From positions 124,001-188,000 of the forward strand of contig CAYTGM010000003.1 of assembly GCA_964437365.1 (NCBI GenBank): a stretch of DNA of 64,000 bases, written 5' to 3'. Source of the DNA: CAYTGM01 sp964437365 (GTDB lineage Bacteria; Sumerlaeota; Sumerlaeia; SLMS01). Position 1 is the first letter of the stretch. Every line of letters begins with the position of its first letter. Positions 51,667 through 61,448 of the stretch are shown here, piece after piece. Under the pieces are notes generated by a model, which saw only the letters and a list, made by a program, of their open reading frames with translations, had not been told where the DNA came from and ran no database searches. Position numbers and translations under genes: made by a program.

Positions 51667-51909
51667 CCATTAGCCTCCAAGAATTGTGATCAACTGTCTA
51701 AAATAAGACGGTAGTTACTTGAGGGCAGATGTCATGCCGTTGATGAAAAGTTCTTTCTCAGTATTGTATGATCAAAATGTCAGTTGATTATGGATTGCTG
51801 GTTGCTGGTTTTCCCGATAGAATTCGGAGATGTGCGACCACAGGAGAGATAGCATGTCCCATAAGCGGGCTGTGTGATCACATACTTACTATACACTTAA
51901 AGTGGTTCA

Positions 51910-53229
51910 TTACCCATACCAGTCGATGAAACTCTTCAACTTCTTCACGATCTTCGAGAAGGCGTTTCCATCGAGGTATGCCTGCTCCCGTTCATGCTCA
52001 AGACCGTATAGAACGAGGCCAACACCAGTTGAATAGATCGGACTTGAAACACCACCAGACAAACCTGAAAGACCTGCTGGCGACCCGAGCTTGCAAGGAC
52101 GGTTAAATATTTTTTCCCCGAGTTCGCATATACCTGATTGCAGAGATGTACCGCCTGTAAATATAACACCTCCGTACACCTGCTCGTATGCAGGATTCTT
52201 TTCAAGCTTATCTTTTACCATCAAGAGCATCTCTTCCATACGACTCTCGACAATCTGACACAGGAACTGTCTGTTTTCAGTTATTTCACGCCCGATAACA
52301 TTCGCACTTGCCTTAATCGGTTCAGAGGGATCTATCAAGTGAGGGAGACAGTGACCTTCGTTCTTCTTAATATTCTCAGCATCGTAGCGGTTGATCTTAA
52401 GAACTTTCGAAATGTCTTCTGTGATCGAGTCACCACCAAAAGGGACAACCCCCGTATAGCGCACCATTCCATCGACCCAGATGGCGATGTCGCTGGTACC
52501 TCCACCAATATCAATCAATACCGTTCCGAGTTCTTTTTCTTGTGGTGAAAGGACGGCGAGGGCACTGGCCAGTGGTTCAAGATAGATGCCTGCAACTCGA
52601 TAACGAGCCTGGCTAACAGCTCGGATAATATTCTGGGCAGACGTAACAGCAGCGGTGACAAGCAAGACCTCTGCTTTAAGTTTTCTTGAAGAGAAACCTA
52701 TAGGATCGATGATTGGCCCATCATCAATGATAAACCTTTGGGGAATCGTGTGCAGCACTTCCCGTTCTACAGGAACCTGGTTCTCTATTGCTTTGTCAAT
52801 CACACGTCGTATATCGGATTTTGTGATACCTCGCTCGGGGTTATTTACATCTGTTTCTGCGCTCAGCTGGTGGCATTGAATGTGTCCTCCCGCGATACCG
52901 ACAAAAACATCTCGGACACTGACCCTTGCAATATCTTCGGCCTTGCGAATAGCTATGCGGATAGAATCAACCGTTTCCTCAAGGTTAATAACAACTCCGC
53001 GACGAAGTCCCTGGCTGGGAGTAGATGCGACGCCGAGGACCGTAACTTTTCCGGAAGGGTCTATCTCGCCAATAATCGCACAGATCTTGGTCGTTCCTAT
53101 GTCTACACCGGTGAAGATTTGCTTTTCTGTGGGGAGTTTCATAGGAACTTTCTTTGATGGGCGGTGATCATTGTCTCCGTCATGAATCGTGTCGTTTTTG
53201 AGTTTGCCCAGCAAGTCAGGGAATGACAT
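51910..53229 (-). CDS. ftsA: Cell division protein FtsA
   Basis: Actin-like protein that anchors FtsZ to the membrane and recruits divisome proteins. 439 residues: nucleotide-binding TGVDIGTTKICAII, subdomain 1C around ITKSDIRRVIDKAIENQVPV, phosphate-2 motif LIDIGGGTSDIAIW, and GVIFTGGTSLQSG. The C-terminal amphipathic membrane helix is present (SKIVKKLKSFIDWYG). An N-terminal extension of about 29 residues precedes MKLPTEK; the true start may be the ATG at 53142. It is the last gene of the cluster and ftsZ does not follow. Confidence 0.95.
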   Translation of the reverse strand: MSFPDLLGKLKNDTIHDGDNDHRPSKKVPMKLPTEKQIFTGVDIGTTKICAIIGEIDPSGKVTVLGVASTPSQGLRRGVVINLEETVDSIRIAIRKAEDIARVSVRDVFVGIAGGHIQCHQLSAETDVNNPERGITKSDIRRVIDKAIENQVPVEREVLHTIPQRFIIDDGPIIDPIGFSSRKLKAEVLLVTAAVTSAQNIIRAVSQARYRVAGIYLEPLASALAVLSPQEKELGTVLIDIGGGTSDIAIWVDGMVRYTGVVPFGGDSITEDISKVLKINRYDAENIKKNEGHCLPHLIDPSEPIKASANVIGREITENRQFLCQIVESRMEEMLLMVKDKLEKNPAYEQVYGGVIFTGGTSLQSGICELGEKIFNRPCKLGSPAGLSGLSGGVSSPIYSTGVGLVLYGLEHEREQAYLDGNAFSKIVKKLKSFIDWYG

Positions 53230-53244
53230 AAATTTGATCCAGCT

Positions 53245-54147
53245 CTAGTGTGTAGATTGACTTTCAGAAGACTCCGCTTCAGCGAGTTCTATTGAAAGAT
53301 TTCGTTTAATTGTGACGAACCGATCTGAGAGAAGCACAGCTTCTTTGATCGACTCCGCATGGCTCTGGTTCAGCGCCAGCACTTCAACCATCGGACCCGT
53401 TTCTGCGGGGGGTCGGTACCCGCAATGATATCGAGCACCATCTTCGAGGACAAGAGTCAGTCCTTTCTCTCTTTCAAAGTGATACTCGCTGATGCGTTTG
53501 TGTATAACAGGAGAAGCTTTCGATATGACCTGATCATACCTTTGAATAAACTTCATCTGATCGGCAGGCAGGCTCACACCCCGCTCTGCAGAGAAGTCTG
53601 AGAATCCGGTCAGGACAGGCAGATCATTATTTTGAAAATCACTGACAGTTGCTGCAGAGAAAACATACCCTTTGTTGTCGAACACAAAGTTTCCGTGACT
53701 TGAAATCAGTATTCCTTCCGCTTCGCGCTCTTTAATGAGAACTGAGAGCCCACTGGGCCATCGCTTTTTAACATCTGCGTCAAGGATTTCAGGAAGGGCT
53801 ACCAGTGAAGCCTCCAAATGATGGGCATCAACGAGGCCGGTACTGACACCGAGTTCAACCCCTGATGACTCTCGAAAATGCCTGGCCAGGTGGTCTTTGC
53901 TGAGCCGTTCATTGCCGCGAACATCAATACGGCTGAGAAGGAAGTATTCTGACTGATTCATGAAGTTTACAAAGGCAAAGCCCCCTGTGAGGAGGATAAG
54001 CGTCATGGTCAAAGTCGTTGGGAAAAACCGAAACCTGGCGAGAAGGAAGAGCAGTTTTTCTGTGAAGGTCCGAGGGACAGGGGACCGATGGGCCAGTCTT
54101 CTGACCATTCGGCTATGCGATGTTTTCGAACGAGATGCTTTTGGCAT
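53245..54147 (-). CDS. ftsQ: Cell division protein FtsQ
   Basis: Bitopic divisome protein that links FtsA/FtsZ-side events to FtsW and peptidoglycan synthesis. 300 residues: basic cytosolic N-terminus (1-40), one membrane helix (LTMTLILLTGGFAFVNF, about 45-62), then a POTRA domain (LSRIDVRGNERLSKDHLA) and the FtsQ beta domain (RWPSGLSVLIKEREAEGIL, FVFDNKGYVFS). Divergent in sequence but well supported by position between murB and ftsA. Confidence 0.9.
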   Translation of the reverse strand: MPKASRSKTSHSRMVRRLAHRSPVPRTFTEKLLFLLARFRFFPTTLTMTLILLTGGFAFVNFMNQSEYFLLSRIDVRGNERLSKDHLARHFRESSGVELGVSTGLVDAHHLEASLVALPEILDADVKKRWPSGLSVLIKEREAEGILISSHGNFVFDNKGYVFSAATVSDFQNNDLPVLTGFSDFSAERGVSLPADQMKFIQRYDQVISKASPVIHKRISEYHFEREKGLTLVLEDGARYHCGYRPPAETGPMVEVLALNQSHAESIKEAVLLSDRFVTIKRNLSIELAEAESSESQSTH

Positions 54148-54161
54148 GTCAATCTATCTGC

Positions 54162-55112
54162 TCAACTAAGAATCGCTGTTGTTAGAGGTCCTCCGACAAT
54201 CTGGACTTCAAGATCAAGTTCTATATTCGTCTTTGCTTTCACGATATCTCGAACCAGCGTAATAAGAGCGAGAAAGTCTTCGCCAGTGGACTCACCTTCA
54301 TTCACAATGAAATTGGCATGTCCCTGGTCTACCATAGCCGACCGGATCCGGTAACCTTTAAGTCCGCAATCATCGATCAGCTTTCCGGCGCTGACTGACT
54401 TTCCTGATGAGTCTTTCGGATTCTTGAAAATGCAACCCGAAGAAGGGATATGGTATGGCTGATTGACCTTCTTGGATTTGAACTCCTCGATTCGTCTATC
54501 CGCTTCAAACCGTTTGAGAGGTTCGAGTCGGAAATCTGCTTCGAGCAAAATCGCATCACGAAGATCCGAATGCCTGTAGGAATAGCGAAACTGATTACGT
54601 TTGACGCACGCAATGAATCCCTCTCGGGACATGAGATAGACGGAATCAACAAATTCACAAAGACCCCAGTTGCCTGCGCCTGCATTTCCGGCGAGTCCTC
54701 CCCCAACGGTTCCAGGAACCTGGGTAAGAAACTCAAAACCCATTAGATTACACTCGTGTGAAAACCGAATGAGCTTTGGGAGCTGAACGCCTGCGCCTGC
54801 TCGAATGCAGTTATCATTCAGTCTGGTTATTGTGGAAAAGTTTCTGCCTAGTGAAATGACTAAACCATCAAAATAGCTCGTTGCAAAGAGTGTATTCTTC
54901 CCTCCACCGAGCATGAAATACGGGATATCAAGCTGTCGGGCACGAAGAAGTAGCTGACGCAAGGCGAGCGGCGATTCCACACTGGCGAAGAGCGCAGCGC
55001 GTGCCTGCATTTTCATGGATGTCTTTCTTGTCAGTTCAAAGTCCTGAAAGAAAGTAATTCCGGGATGGTGTTGAAGATCAGAAAATTCGTTGATCCAGTC
55101 ACTGGTTAGCAT
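54162..55112 (-). CDS. murB: UDP-N-acetylenolpyruvoylglucosamine reductase
   Basis: FAD enzyme that reduces UDP-GlcNAc-enolpyruvate to UDP-MurNAc. 316 residues. FAD-binding features are YFMLGGGKNTLF and FLTQVPGTVGGGLAGNAGAGN. The C-terminal substrate domain contains PSSGCIFKNP, where the usual active-site serine position lies next to a cysteine, then AGKLIDDCGLKGYRI and HANFIVNEG. It sits 30 bp after murC and 14 bp before ftsQ. All family blocks are present. The N-terminal FAD motif is slightly atypical (GGGKN, not GGGSN). Confidence 0.94.
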   Translation of the reverse strand: MLTSDWINEFSDLQHHPGITFFQDFELTRKTSMKMQARAALFASVESPLALRQLLLRARQLDIPYFMLGGGKNTLFATSYFDGLVISLGRNFSTITRLNDNCIRAGAGVQLPKLIRFSHECNLMGFEFLTQVPGTVGGGLAGNAGAGNWGLCEFVDSVYLMSREGFIACVKRNQFRYSYRHSDLRDAILLEADFRLEPLKRFEADRRIEEFKSKKVNQPYHIPSSGCIFKNPKDSSGKSVSAGKLIDDCGLKGYRIRSAMVDQGHANFIVNEGESTGEDFLALITLVRDIVKAKTNIELDLEVQIVGGPLTTAILS

Positions 55113-55142
55113 AAGCAGGTGCCTCCGAAACAGCGGTGCGAA

Positions 55143-56561
55143 TTAAGAACGGGACAGGAGGTCCGATAGGTTGGTGACAGAACCTGCACCGAGCAAAAGA
55201 ACAATGTCATCCTTTTTTATTCGTTTATAGATAGATTTCTTAATGTTTTTAAAGTCAGAGATGAATTCCGAATCTATATTCACTTTTGAAATCTCCATGC
55301 TCAGTGATTTTCCGTTTATATCAGGAATTTCTTTCTCGCCTGCAGCGTAAACATCCGTAACAATCAAGTGGTCAACACCATGGAGCGAAGGCGCAAAATC
55401 GTGAAAAAACTCAGCTGTTCGTGTATATCGATGGGGCTGAAGCACAGCATAAAGCTCACCGCCCCGTTCACGAGCAAGCAACCGGGCCGACTTGACCGTT
55501 GCTTCTATCTCAGTAGGATGATGAGCATAGTCATCTACGATGAGAAACCCTGCCTCGCTTTGCGATTTTGTAAATCGACGACGAACACCCTGAAAGGTAT
55601 TCAAAGAGTGTGTTATCTTCTTGAACTCAGCCCCAAGAGACAGCGCGAGCGCGATAGCTCCTGTAGCATTCGATGCATTGTGCCTTCCCGGAACAGCAAG
55701 TTCAACCTCACCAAGGAAATTCCCAGACTGATAGATAGCCAGCTTTGTCCCTGTACCTGACTCCTGAATGATCTCGCCGTAAAAGCAACACTGGTCATCT
55801 TCAAGTGAATAAGGAATAAACGCACCTTTCGCGCGTCCCTGGAGTTTCTTGATTCCGGGATCGTCCACACAAACAACCAGTTTGGAAGACCCGTTCAGAG
55901 ATGAGATAAACTCCTCGAAGCCCTGATACATGAGTTCTTCAGTCTTCCAGTAATTCAAATGTTCAGGTTCGATGTTTGTGATGATGGCGTGGTTACGAGG
56001 CAATTTCAAGAAACTGCCGTCACTCTCGTCAGCTTCTGCTACTGCGTACTGTGAAGTTCCGACTCTGAGATTGCCATTGAACTCATCAACCTTACCACCA
56101 ACGAAAGACCAGGGATCGAACCCCGCCGCCTCCAAAAGCAACGTCAACATAGCCGTTGTTGTTGTCTTACCATGGGTACCAGCAACCAGGATTGATTCCT
56201 TCGTCTGAAGGAAAAGCCCGAGCATTTCACTGCGGTGTAGCAGGGGAATTCCAAGCTGCTCGCCCTTCAGAATCTCAGGATTATTCATGGGGATTGCTGT
56301 TGAATAGACAATCGCGTCTACCGGATTGAGATTATCTTCATGATGCCCCTCGTGTAATGTCGCTCCCTTGGAAATCAGGTCCTTTCCTTTCGTCAAATCA
56401 ATGTCAGAGCCACTGACCTTGACGCCTTCATGTAGCAGTGCATGGGCAATAGGCATCATTCCAGCCCCACAAACACCGAGAAAATGTGCAGTCTTGAGCT
56501 GTCTTCCCTGCCCTTTTACAAGAGAGAATTCTGAGACATCAGTGGGTGCAATATACGACAT
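55143..56561 (-). CDS. murC: UDP-N-acetylmuramate--L-alanine ligase
   Basis: Adds L-Ala to UDP-MurNAc. 472 residues. The N-terminal Rossmann motif is LGVCGAGMMPIAHALL; the ATP loop is VAGTHGKTTTTAML; the central domain ends in VDDYAHHPTEIEATV, and LQPHRYTR is characteristic of MurC. The ATG directly abuts the murG stop with no gap. The short extension of the N-terminus (about 25 residues) is normal. Confidence 0.96.
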   Translation of the reverse strand: MSYIAPTDVSEFSLVKGQGRQLKTAHFLGVCGAGMMPIAHALLHEGVKVSGSDIDLTKGKDLISKGATLHEGHHEDNLNPVDAIVYSTAIPMNNPEILKGEQLGIPLLHRSEMLGLFLQTKESILVAGTHGKTTTTAMLTLLLEAAGFDPWSFVGGKVDEFNGNLRVGTSQYAVAEADESDGSFLKLPRNHAIITNIEPEHLNYWKTEELMYQGFEEFISSLNGSSKLVVCVDDPGIKKLQGRAKGAFIPYSLEDDQCCFYGEIIQESGTGTKLAIYQSGNFLGEVELAVPGRHNASNATGAIALALSLGAEFKKITHSLNTFQGVRRRFTKSQSEAGFLIVDDYAHHPTEIEATVKSARLLARERGGELYAVLQPHRYTRTAEFFHDFAPSLHGVDHLIVTDVYAAGEKEIPDINGKSLSMEISKVNIDSEFISDFKNIKKSIYKRIKKDDIVLLLGAGSVTNLSDLLSRS

Positions 56562-57617
56562 TTATCTATACCTTGGTGATAGTGATGCGGATTCTGAAGA
56601 TTTCAGTTGGAGATGACTGACTATTGTTTCGGCAATCTGCTGGGGAGTATCAGGTCGATGTGTCGCCTTGAGTGCCTTGCCCATCCCTTCACGTTTCGCG
56701 GAATCGACGAGGAGAGATCGGACCTCTTGCACAAGCCTCTCATCATCAACTTCATTTTCAGTGAGAACAATGGCGCCACCCCTTTCAGCAACCCATTCCG
56801 CGTTAGCAAGTTGATGATTATCTTTCGCGTAAGGATATGGAATCAGGATTGCAGGAACTCCGGCTGCAGCCAGATCAGCGATAGACCCTGACCCTGAACG
56901 GCTGATCGCCAGTATACATGTACCTAGTGTCATCGGTATATCACTGTCATATTGCACAAGTTCAAGCTCAGCAGCAGGTTCAACTTCCTTCGACGCACCT
57001 GAGATCAGTTTGAAAGTCAGGTGTGGAAAATCACTCTTGAGAGTTTTGGCAACAGATCTGAAACTCTCGTTCAAGAAGGATGCACCCTGGCTCCCACCAA
57101 AACAAAGAACCGTGTTCTTTTCCTCATCACATAGAACGGCATTCCTCGCGGGATTACCTAAATCTTTAACATTTGCTCCCTTGCACCCTTCCATTCCTGT
57201 GAAGACAACTCGCGCAAATTTTCCAAAGACCCTGATGACGCGACCTGGGATGCGATTTGATTCGTGCAGAAATATCGGGATACGAAGGAGAATGGCTGCA
57301 GTGAGGGCAGGAAAACATACTGCTCCGCCCATCGCTAGAACTCCTGCTGGCCTTCTGATGAAGAAACTTTTCAAGATGGTGAAAAAGTCTCGTATGAGTT
57401 TGACGGATCGCACAAGGCTGTTGCCTCGGTTATCCAGTTTCAGAACCGTTGGCGATATACCATTCGACTCGTAGATTTCCCACTCAATGGTCCGAGACCC
57501 GCACAGGTAGTGTACCTCCAGGTCCTCATTCGCTTCACTTAACCTCTGGCCAATGATGATCCCGGGGATAATATGTCCGCCAGTTCCCCCGGCTGCTATG
57601 TAGAAGGTCTTCGCCAC
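56562..57617 (-). CDS. murG: UDP-N-acetylglucosamine--undecaprenyl-pyrophosphoryl-MurNAc-pentapeptide GlcNAc transferase
   Basis: Makes lipid II from lipid I at the inner membrane face. 351 residues. N-terminal loop AAGGTGGHIIPGIIIGQRL, acceptor region FLHESNRIPGRV, second glycine loop CFGGSQGASFLN and donor-site SRSGSGSIADLAAAGVPAIL with PYPYAKDNHQLANA. Typical GT-B fold length. It is one base from ftsW and abuts murC. Confidence 0.96.
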   Translation of the reverse strand: MAKTFYIAAGGTGGHIIPGIIIGQRLSEANEDLEVHYLCGSRTIEWEIYESNGISPTVLKLDNRGNSLVRSVKLIRDFFTILKSFFIRRPAGVLAMGGAVCFPALTAAILLRIPIFLHESNRIPGRVIRVFGKFARVVFTGMEGCKGANVKDLGNPARNAVLCDEEKNTVLCFGGSQGASFLNESFRSVAKTLKSDFPHLTFKLISGASKEVEPAAELELVQYDSDIPMTLGTCILAISRSGSGSIADLAAAGVPAILIPYPYAKDNHQLANAEWVAERGGAIVLTENEVDDERLVQEVRSLLVDSAKREGMGKALKATHRPDTPQQIAETIVSHLQLKSSESASLSPRYR

Positions 57618-57618
57618 T

Positions 57619-58809
57619 TTAGAAAGCCTCCTTGGCGCCGTTGGATTGAAGCGTATAGTTTCCGATACTGATCAGTATGGCAGCACAGGCAATACTTGCG
57701 AGGAGAGATGAACCACCGTAAGATATGAAGGGAAGAGCGATGCCTTTGGTTGGTGCGAGGCCAAGTACAACGAAGAAATTCATGAAGGCTGCCCCACCTA
57801 CGATCATGGTGCAACCTGCCGCTACCATGGCGCTAAAGTAATCCGGAGCCTTATAGGCGATTCTAAACCCGGTAAAGATAAAGGCACAGAAAAGTAAACA
57901 GACAGAGGTTGCGCCTAGAAGTCCGAGTTCTTCGCAAATGATGGCAAAAATAAAGTCGGTGTGCGATGCATTCAGGAAGTGATATTTCTGGTGGCCGTAA
58001 CCCAGACCTGATCCGAAAACGCCACCCGATCCCACAGCAATTAACGATTGATTTAACTGAAAGCCTTCAGTCAGGGCATATTTCTCGGGATAAATAAGGG
58101 CAAGGATACGTTTCTGTCTATAGCTGTGTTGAAAAATCAACAAGAGCAAGACAGGAACTGCAGCGGCGGCAAGGCTCAGAATATGTGATGTTTTTACACG
58201 TGCGAGCAGCCACATTCCAAGAACGACAGCTCCCATTAAAACGATGGTTCCGAAATCTTTCTCCGGTGCGATCAAGGCAGTGAACAGACCAATAATTCCA
58301 ACTGCGGGCAAGAACCCACTTTTCAAATCATTGATCTGGTCCCGCTTGTCGGCCAGGAATCTCGCCATGAAAATGACGAGTCCAATTTTCGCGAATTCCG
58401 CCGGTTGTATGGTGAACGGACCAATCCTAATCCACCTCTTAGCACCATTCGCCTCAATACCGAGCGGACTTGCAAAAACAAGAATTAAGAGAATAAGGCA
58501 ACCTGAGAGAATGTATAGCGCGTTCTTTTCATAGAATTCTATGGGAAGTTTAAGTAGTAAGCAACCAATCCCTATTCCAAGAACAGCCCAGAAACTCTGC
58601 TTCAGGAAGTACTTGTCACCATGGTGAGGGAGAAACTCTGAAGTTTGCTGCTCCGCAGGTGCGGTCAACTGAGCTCCACTGGCTTCGAAGCCTGCAAGAG
58701 CCCCGCTCGCACTATATACCATGACCAGTCCAACAGTCATGAGAATCATGACAATCAGTGCCATCAGCGCAGCGGGGTTCTCGAGACATCGGAGACCTTT
58801 GTAAAGCAC
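57619..58809 (-). CDS. ftsW: Lipid II polymerase/divisome protein FtsW (SEDS family)
   Basis: SEDS-family glycosyltransferase that polymerises septal peptidoglycan with its cognate PBP. 396 residues with about ten membrane helices. Signatures: GAKRWIRIGPFTIQPAEFAKIG, read as RWIRIGPFTIQPAEFAKI; the catalytic aspartate in APEKDFGTIVLMG; and the C-terminal TKGIALPFISYGGSSLLA. The extracytoplasmic loop after helix one is enlarged (about residues 35-65, QLTAPAEQQTSEF). FtsW rather than RodA by context in the dcw cluster. Confidence 0.95.
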   Translation of the reverse strand: MLYKGLRCLENPAALMALIVMILMTVGLVMVYSASGALAGFEASGAQLTAPAEQQTSEFLPHHGDKYFLKQSFWAVLGIGIGCLLLKLPIEFYEKNALYILSGCLILLILVFASPLGIEANGAKRWIRIGPFTIQPAEFAKIGLVIFMARFLADKRDQINDLKSGFLPAVGIIGLFTALIAPEKDFGTIVLMGAVVLGMWLLARVKTSHILSLAAAAVPVLLLLIFQHSYRQKRILALIYPEKYALTEGFQLNQSLIAVGSGGVFGSGLGYGHQKYHFLNASHTDFIFAIICEELGLLGATSVCLLFCAFIFTGFRIAYKAPDYFSAMVAAGCTMIVGGAAFMNFFVVLGLAPTKGIALPFISYGGSSLLASIACAAILISIGNYTLQSNGAKEAF

Positions 58810-58817
58810 GTCCTTAA

Positions 58818-60194
58818 TTACAATCCCAGGTGGTTTCGTACGCAGCGCTTAAAAGCGCGACCTCGATCCTCATAGTCCTTGAACATGTCGAAACTTGCAC
58901 ATGCGGGAGAAAGGAGAACGACATCGCCTGACCTTGCAAGACCTGCTGCGATTTTCACTGCTTCTTCCATCGATCCAGCTTCACGGGTTGAGACAAGATC
59001 ACCCCATGCGCGCTTGATCAGGTCTTTAGATTCGCCGATAAGAACGAGAGCTTTGACACGATCTTTAACCAGATGATTCAAGCGTTCATAAGCAGACTTC
59101 TTATCTTTTCCGCCAGCGACGAGGATCACGGGCTTCTTAAAGCTCAGCAGAGCTTTTTCAAGCGAATCCACGTTAGTCGCTTTTGAATCATTATAATAGT
59201 CTATACCTTCAGGACTCTGAGCAACAAATTCGATCCGGTGCTCGACCCCTTTAAACTTCGCCATTGTCTTCAGCAGACAATCGATTTCAATACCCAGGCA
59301 ACGTGAGATCACAATCGATGCAAGTGTGTTCTGGACGTTGTGCTCTCCTGGCATGGGTACATCAGAAACGTTGCAGAGGAAGATAGATTCTTCATTTTCC
59401 TTCAGGTAGATGCGGCCGTCTGATACATAGGCACCTTGCTCCACTTCCTTTGTGAGCGAGATCGTGTAGACCTGGGCAATCGTTTCCTCTGCGGCCTTCA
59501 TGGTAATTGGGTCATCTTCATTCAGGATGAGAAAATCTTCTTCTTCCTGGTTCTGAGTGATGCGAAACTTTGCTTCGATGTAATCACCCATAGATGGATA
59601 ACGATCCATATGGTCGCGGGAGATATTCAGAATGACGGCAACATGTGGTCGAAATTCTTCAATAGATTCGAGCTGAAATGAAGAAACTTCCGTTACAAGA
59701 ATCGTTTTCCGCGATATATCCTGTGAAGAAAGAACCGCGTCGGAAAATGCCCGGCCGATATTACCGGAAACAACTGCATTGATTCCAGCATCGGTGACCA
59801 TCTGACCTGCTAAGGTAGTTGTAGTGGTCTTTCCATTGGTTCCGGTAATAGCAACGATCGGTGCTGCAGCAAAGAACGACGCGAGCTCGACCTCGGAAAT
59901 AATAGGAAGATCACGATCCATGGCATCCATCACGAGAGGATGTGTCAGTGGAATACCGGGTGAAACAATGAGAGCCTGACATCCACGCAAAACATCTTCT
60001 TTCACGGGACCAAAATGGGCCGTGACGTAAAGACGACGTAGACGTCTGATTAACGAACGAAATTCCATTGCTGGACGCTCGTCGACGAGGGTGACTTCGA
60101 CATTATGATGTCGAAGCAGGTGCATCGCTCCGACGCCTGATCGAGCGGCACCGAATACGCATACACGTTGGTAAGGGAATGGACGTAACTGCAT
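58818..60194 (-). CDS. murD: UDP-N-acetylmuramoyl-L-alanine--D-glutamate ligase
   Basis: Adds D-Glu to UDP-MurNAc-L-Ala. 458 residues. N-terminal domain VCVFGAARSGVGAMHLLRHH, ATP loop VAITGTNGKTTTTTLAGQMV, ILNISRDHMDRYPSMGDY, MurD-specific MPGEHNVQNTLAS, YNDSKATNVDSLEKAL and VLLSPACASFDMFKDYEDRG. GGAGG lies seven bases before the ATG. A 99-bp spacer with short repeats separates it from mraY upstream. Confidence 0.96.
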   Translation of the reverse strand: MQLRPFPYQRVCVFGAARSGVGAMHLLRHHNVEVTLVDERPAMEFRSLIRRLRRLYVTAHFGPVKEDVLRGCQALIVSPGIPLTHPLVMDAMDRDLPIISEVELASFFAAAPIVAITGTNGKTTTTTLAGQMVTDAGINAVVSGNIGRAFSDAVLSSQDISRKTILVTEVSSFQLESIEEFRPHVAVILNISRDHMDRYPSMGDYIEAKFRITQNQEEEDFLILNEDDPITMKAAEETIAQVYTISLTKEVEQGAYVSDGRIYLKENEESIFLCNVSDVPMPGEHNVQNTLASIVISRCLGIEIDCLLKTMAKFKGVEHRIEFVAQSPEGIDYYNDSKATNVDSLEKALLSFKKPVILVAGGKDKKSAYERLNHLVKDRVKALVLIGESKDLIKRAWGDLVSTREAGSMEEAVKIAAGLARSGDVVLLSPACASFDMFKDYEDRGRAFKRCVRNHLGL

Positions 60195-60208
60195 GTAAAG
60201 CCTCCGTA

Positions 60209-60254
60209 GAACTTGAACTTGAGAATGAACTGGAACTGGAACGAGAATGAGTTC
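60209..60254. repeat. Hexamer-based repeat in the mraY-murD spacer
   Basis: GAACTT twice, then GAGAATGAACTGGAACTG and GAAC-GAGAATGAG: a short array of GAAC(T)-centred hexamers with two GAGAATGA copies. It fills half of the only large gap in the otherwise compact cluster. Confidence 0.7.
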
Positions 60255-60293
60255 AGCTTTATCTAAAATGGATTTGTTTTCCGATCTATCTCC

Positions 60294-61448
60294 TTATCTG
60301 ATTTTGAGTGTCGCAAGTCCTGCGATCGCCAGCAAAGCTGACACGATCCAGAACCTCGCAATGATTTTGCTCTCTGGTACACCGCCACGTTCGAAGTGAT
60401 GATGAAGGGGAGCCATACGAAATATACGCTTCTTTCTTAACTTGTAGGAGCCAACTTGCAGAATAACACTGAGCGTTTCGGCCACGAAAACACCACCAAC
60501 CAGAACCAGAAGAATCTCCTGCTTCGTCAATAGAGCGACTGACCCCAGAAGTCCGCCAAGCATCATGGAGCCGGTATCGCCCATAAACATTTCGGCAGGA
60601 TGAGCATTAAACCACAAGAATCCCATACACGCTCCTGCCAGGCTGCAAAGCACAACCGTCAGTTCGCCTGCACCGGCAATATAAGGAATATACAGGTAGG
60701 TGCTGTCATCTACACGCCCTGCGAGATAAGCAACCATCGCAAAACAAAGTGTAACTGAAAGTGTCACACCAGCGGCAAGCCCGTCGAGTCCGTCTGTCAG
60801 ATTAACGGAATTGCTACTTGCTGTCAGAACGAACACCGCAAAAGGCAAGTAGAACCAACCAAGGGAGATAATCGCTTCCTTCATAAAGGGAAGTAAGACG
60901 AAAGCAGGACTGTTGATCACCGCTTTCCCAGACTCGGTCATGTAACTATACTGAACGACTTCAGGAAAACAATAGAGATAGAGAACGGCAAAAGCCCCGC
61001 CAATCAGAACCTGACTGATCAACTTCTTCTTTGCTGATAGACCATCTGAATTCTTCTTCACTGTTTTCAAATAGTCGTCAAGGAACCCGATAAAGCAAAA
61101 ACCAAGTGTTCCGAGGGTAACAAGCCACACCACGGGCTGAGACAAATCCGTGAAGAAGAGAATCGATGCGCATATAGCACCGAGCATCAGCACTCCTCCC
61201 ATAGAGGGTGTCCCACCTTTGTGTGAATGCATTTCATCCAGACTGATCGCATTTTCACCGCTGGAAACGCGTATGTATTGAATCGCCTGCATCTTACGAA
61301 GTCGACGAATCGTCGCGGGACCAAAAGCGATACAGAATATAAAGGAAAAAAGAAACGCAAAAGCTGAACGAACAGTAATATACTCAAGCACTCTCAGAAA
61401 TGAGAGTGTTTCATGATCCTGCATTAACTGTCCGATAAAATGGAGCAT
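60294..61448 (-). CDS. mraY: Phospho-N-acetylmuramoyl-pentapeptide transferase
   Basis: Forms lipid I by moving phospho-MurNAc-pentapeptide to undecaprenyl phosphate. 384 residues, about ten helices. Family motifs: HKGGTPSMGGVLML, FIGFLDDYLKTVKKNSDGLS read as LDDYLKTVKKNSDG, NLTDGLDGLAAG, MFMGDTGSMMLGG and APLHHHFE. The start overlaps the murF stop by one base. Normal length. Confidence 0.97.
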   Translation of the reverse strand: MLHFIGQLMQDHETLSFLRVLEYITVRSAFAFLFSFIFCIAFGPATIRRLRKMQAIQYIRVSSGENAISLDEMHSHKGGTPSMGGVLMLGAICASILFFTDLSQPVVWLVTLGTLGFCFIGFLDDYLKTVKKNSDGLSAKKKLISQVLIGGAFAVLYLYCFPEVVQYSYMTESGKAVINSPAFVLLPFMKEAIISLGWFYLPFAVFVLTASSNSVNLTDGLDGLAAGVTLSVTLCFAMVAYLAGRVDDSTYLYIPYIAGAGELTVVLCSLAGACMGFLWFNAHPAEMFMGDTGSMMLGGLLGSVALLTKQEILLVLVGGVFVAETLSVILQVGSYKLRKKRIFRMAPLHHHFERGGVPESKIIARFWIVSALLAIAGLATLKIR

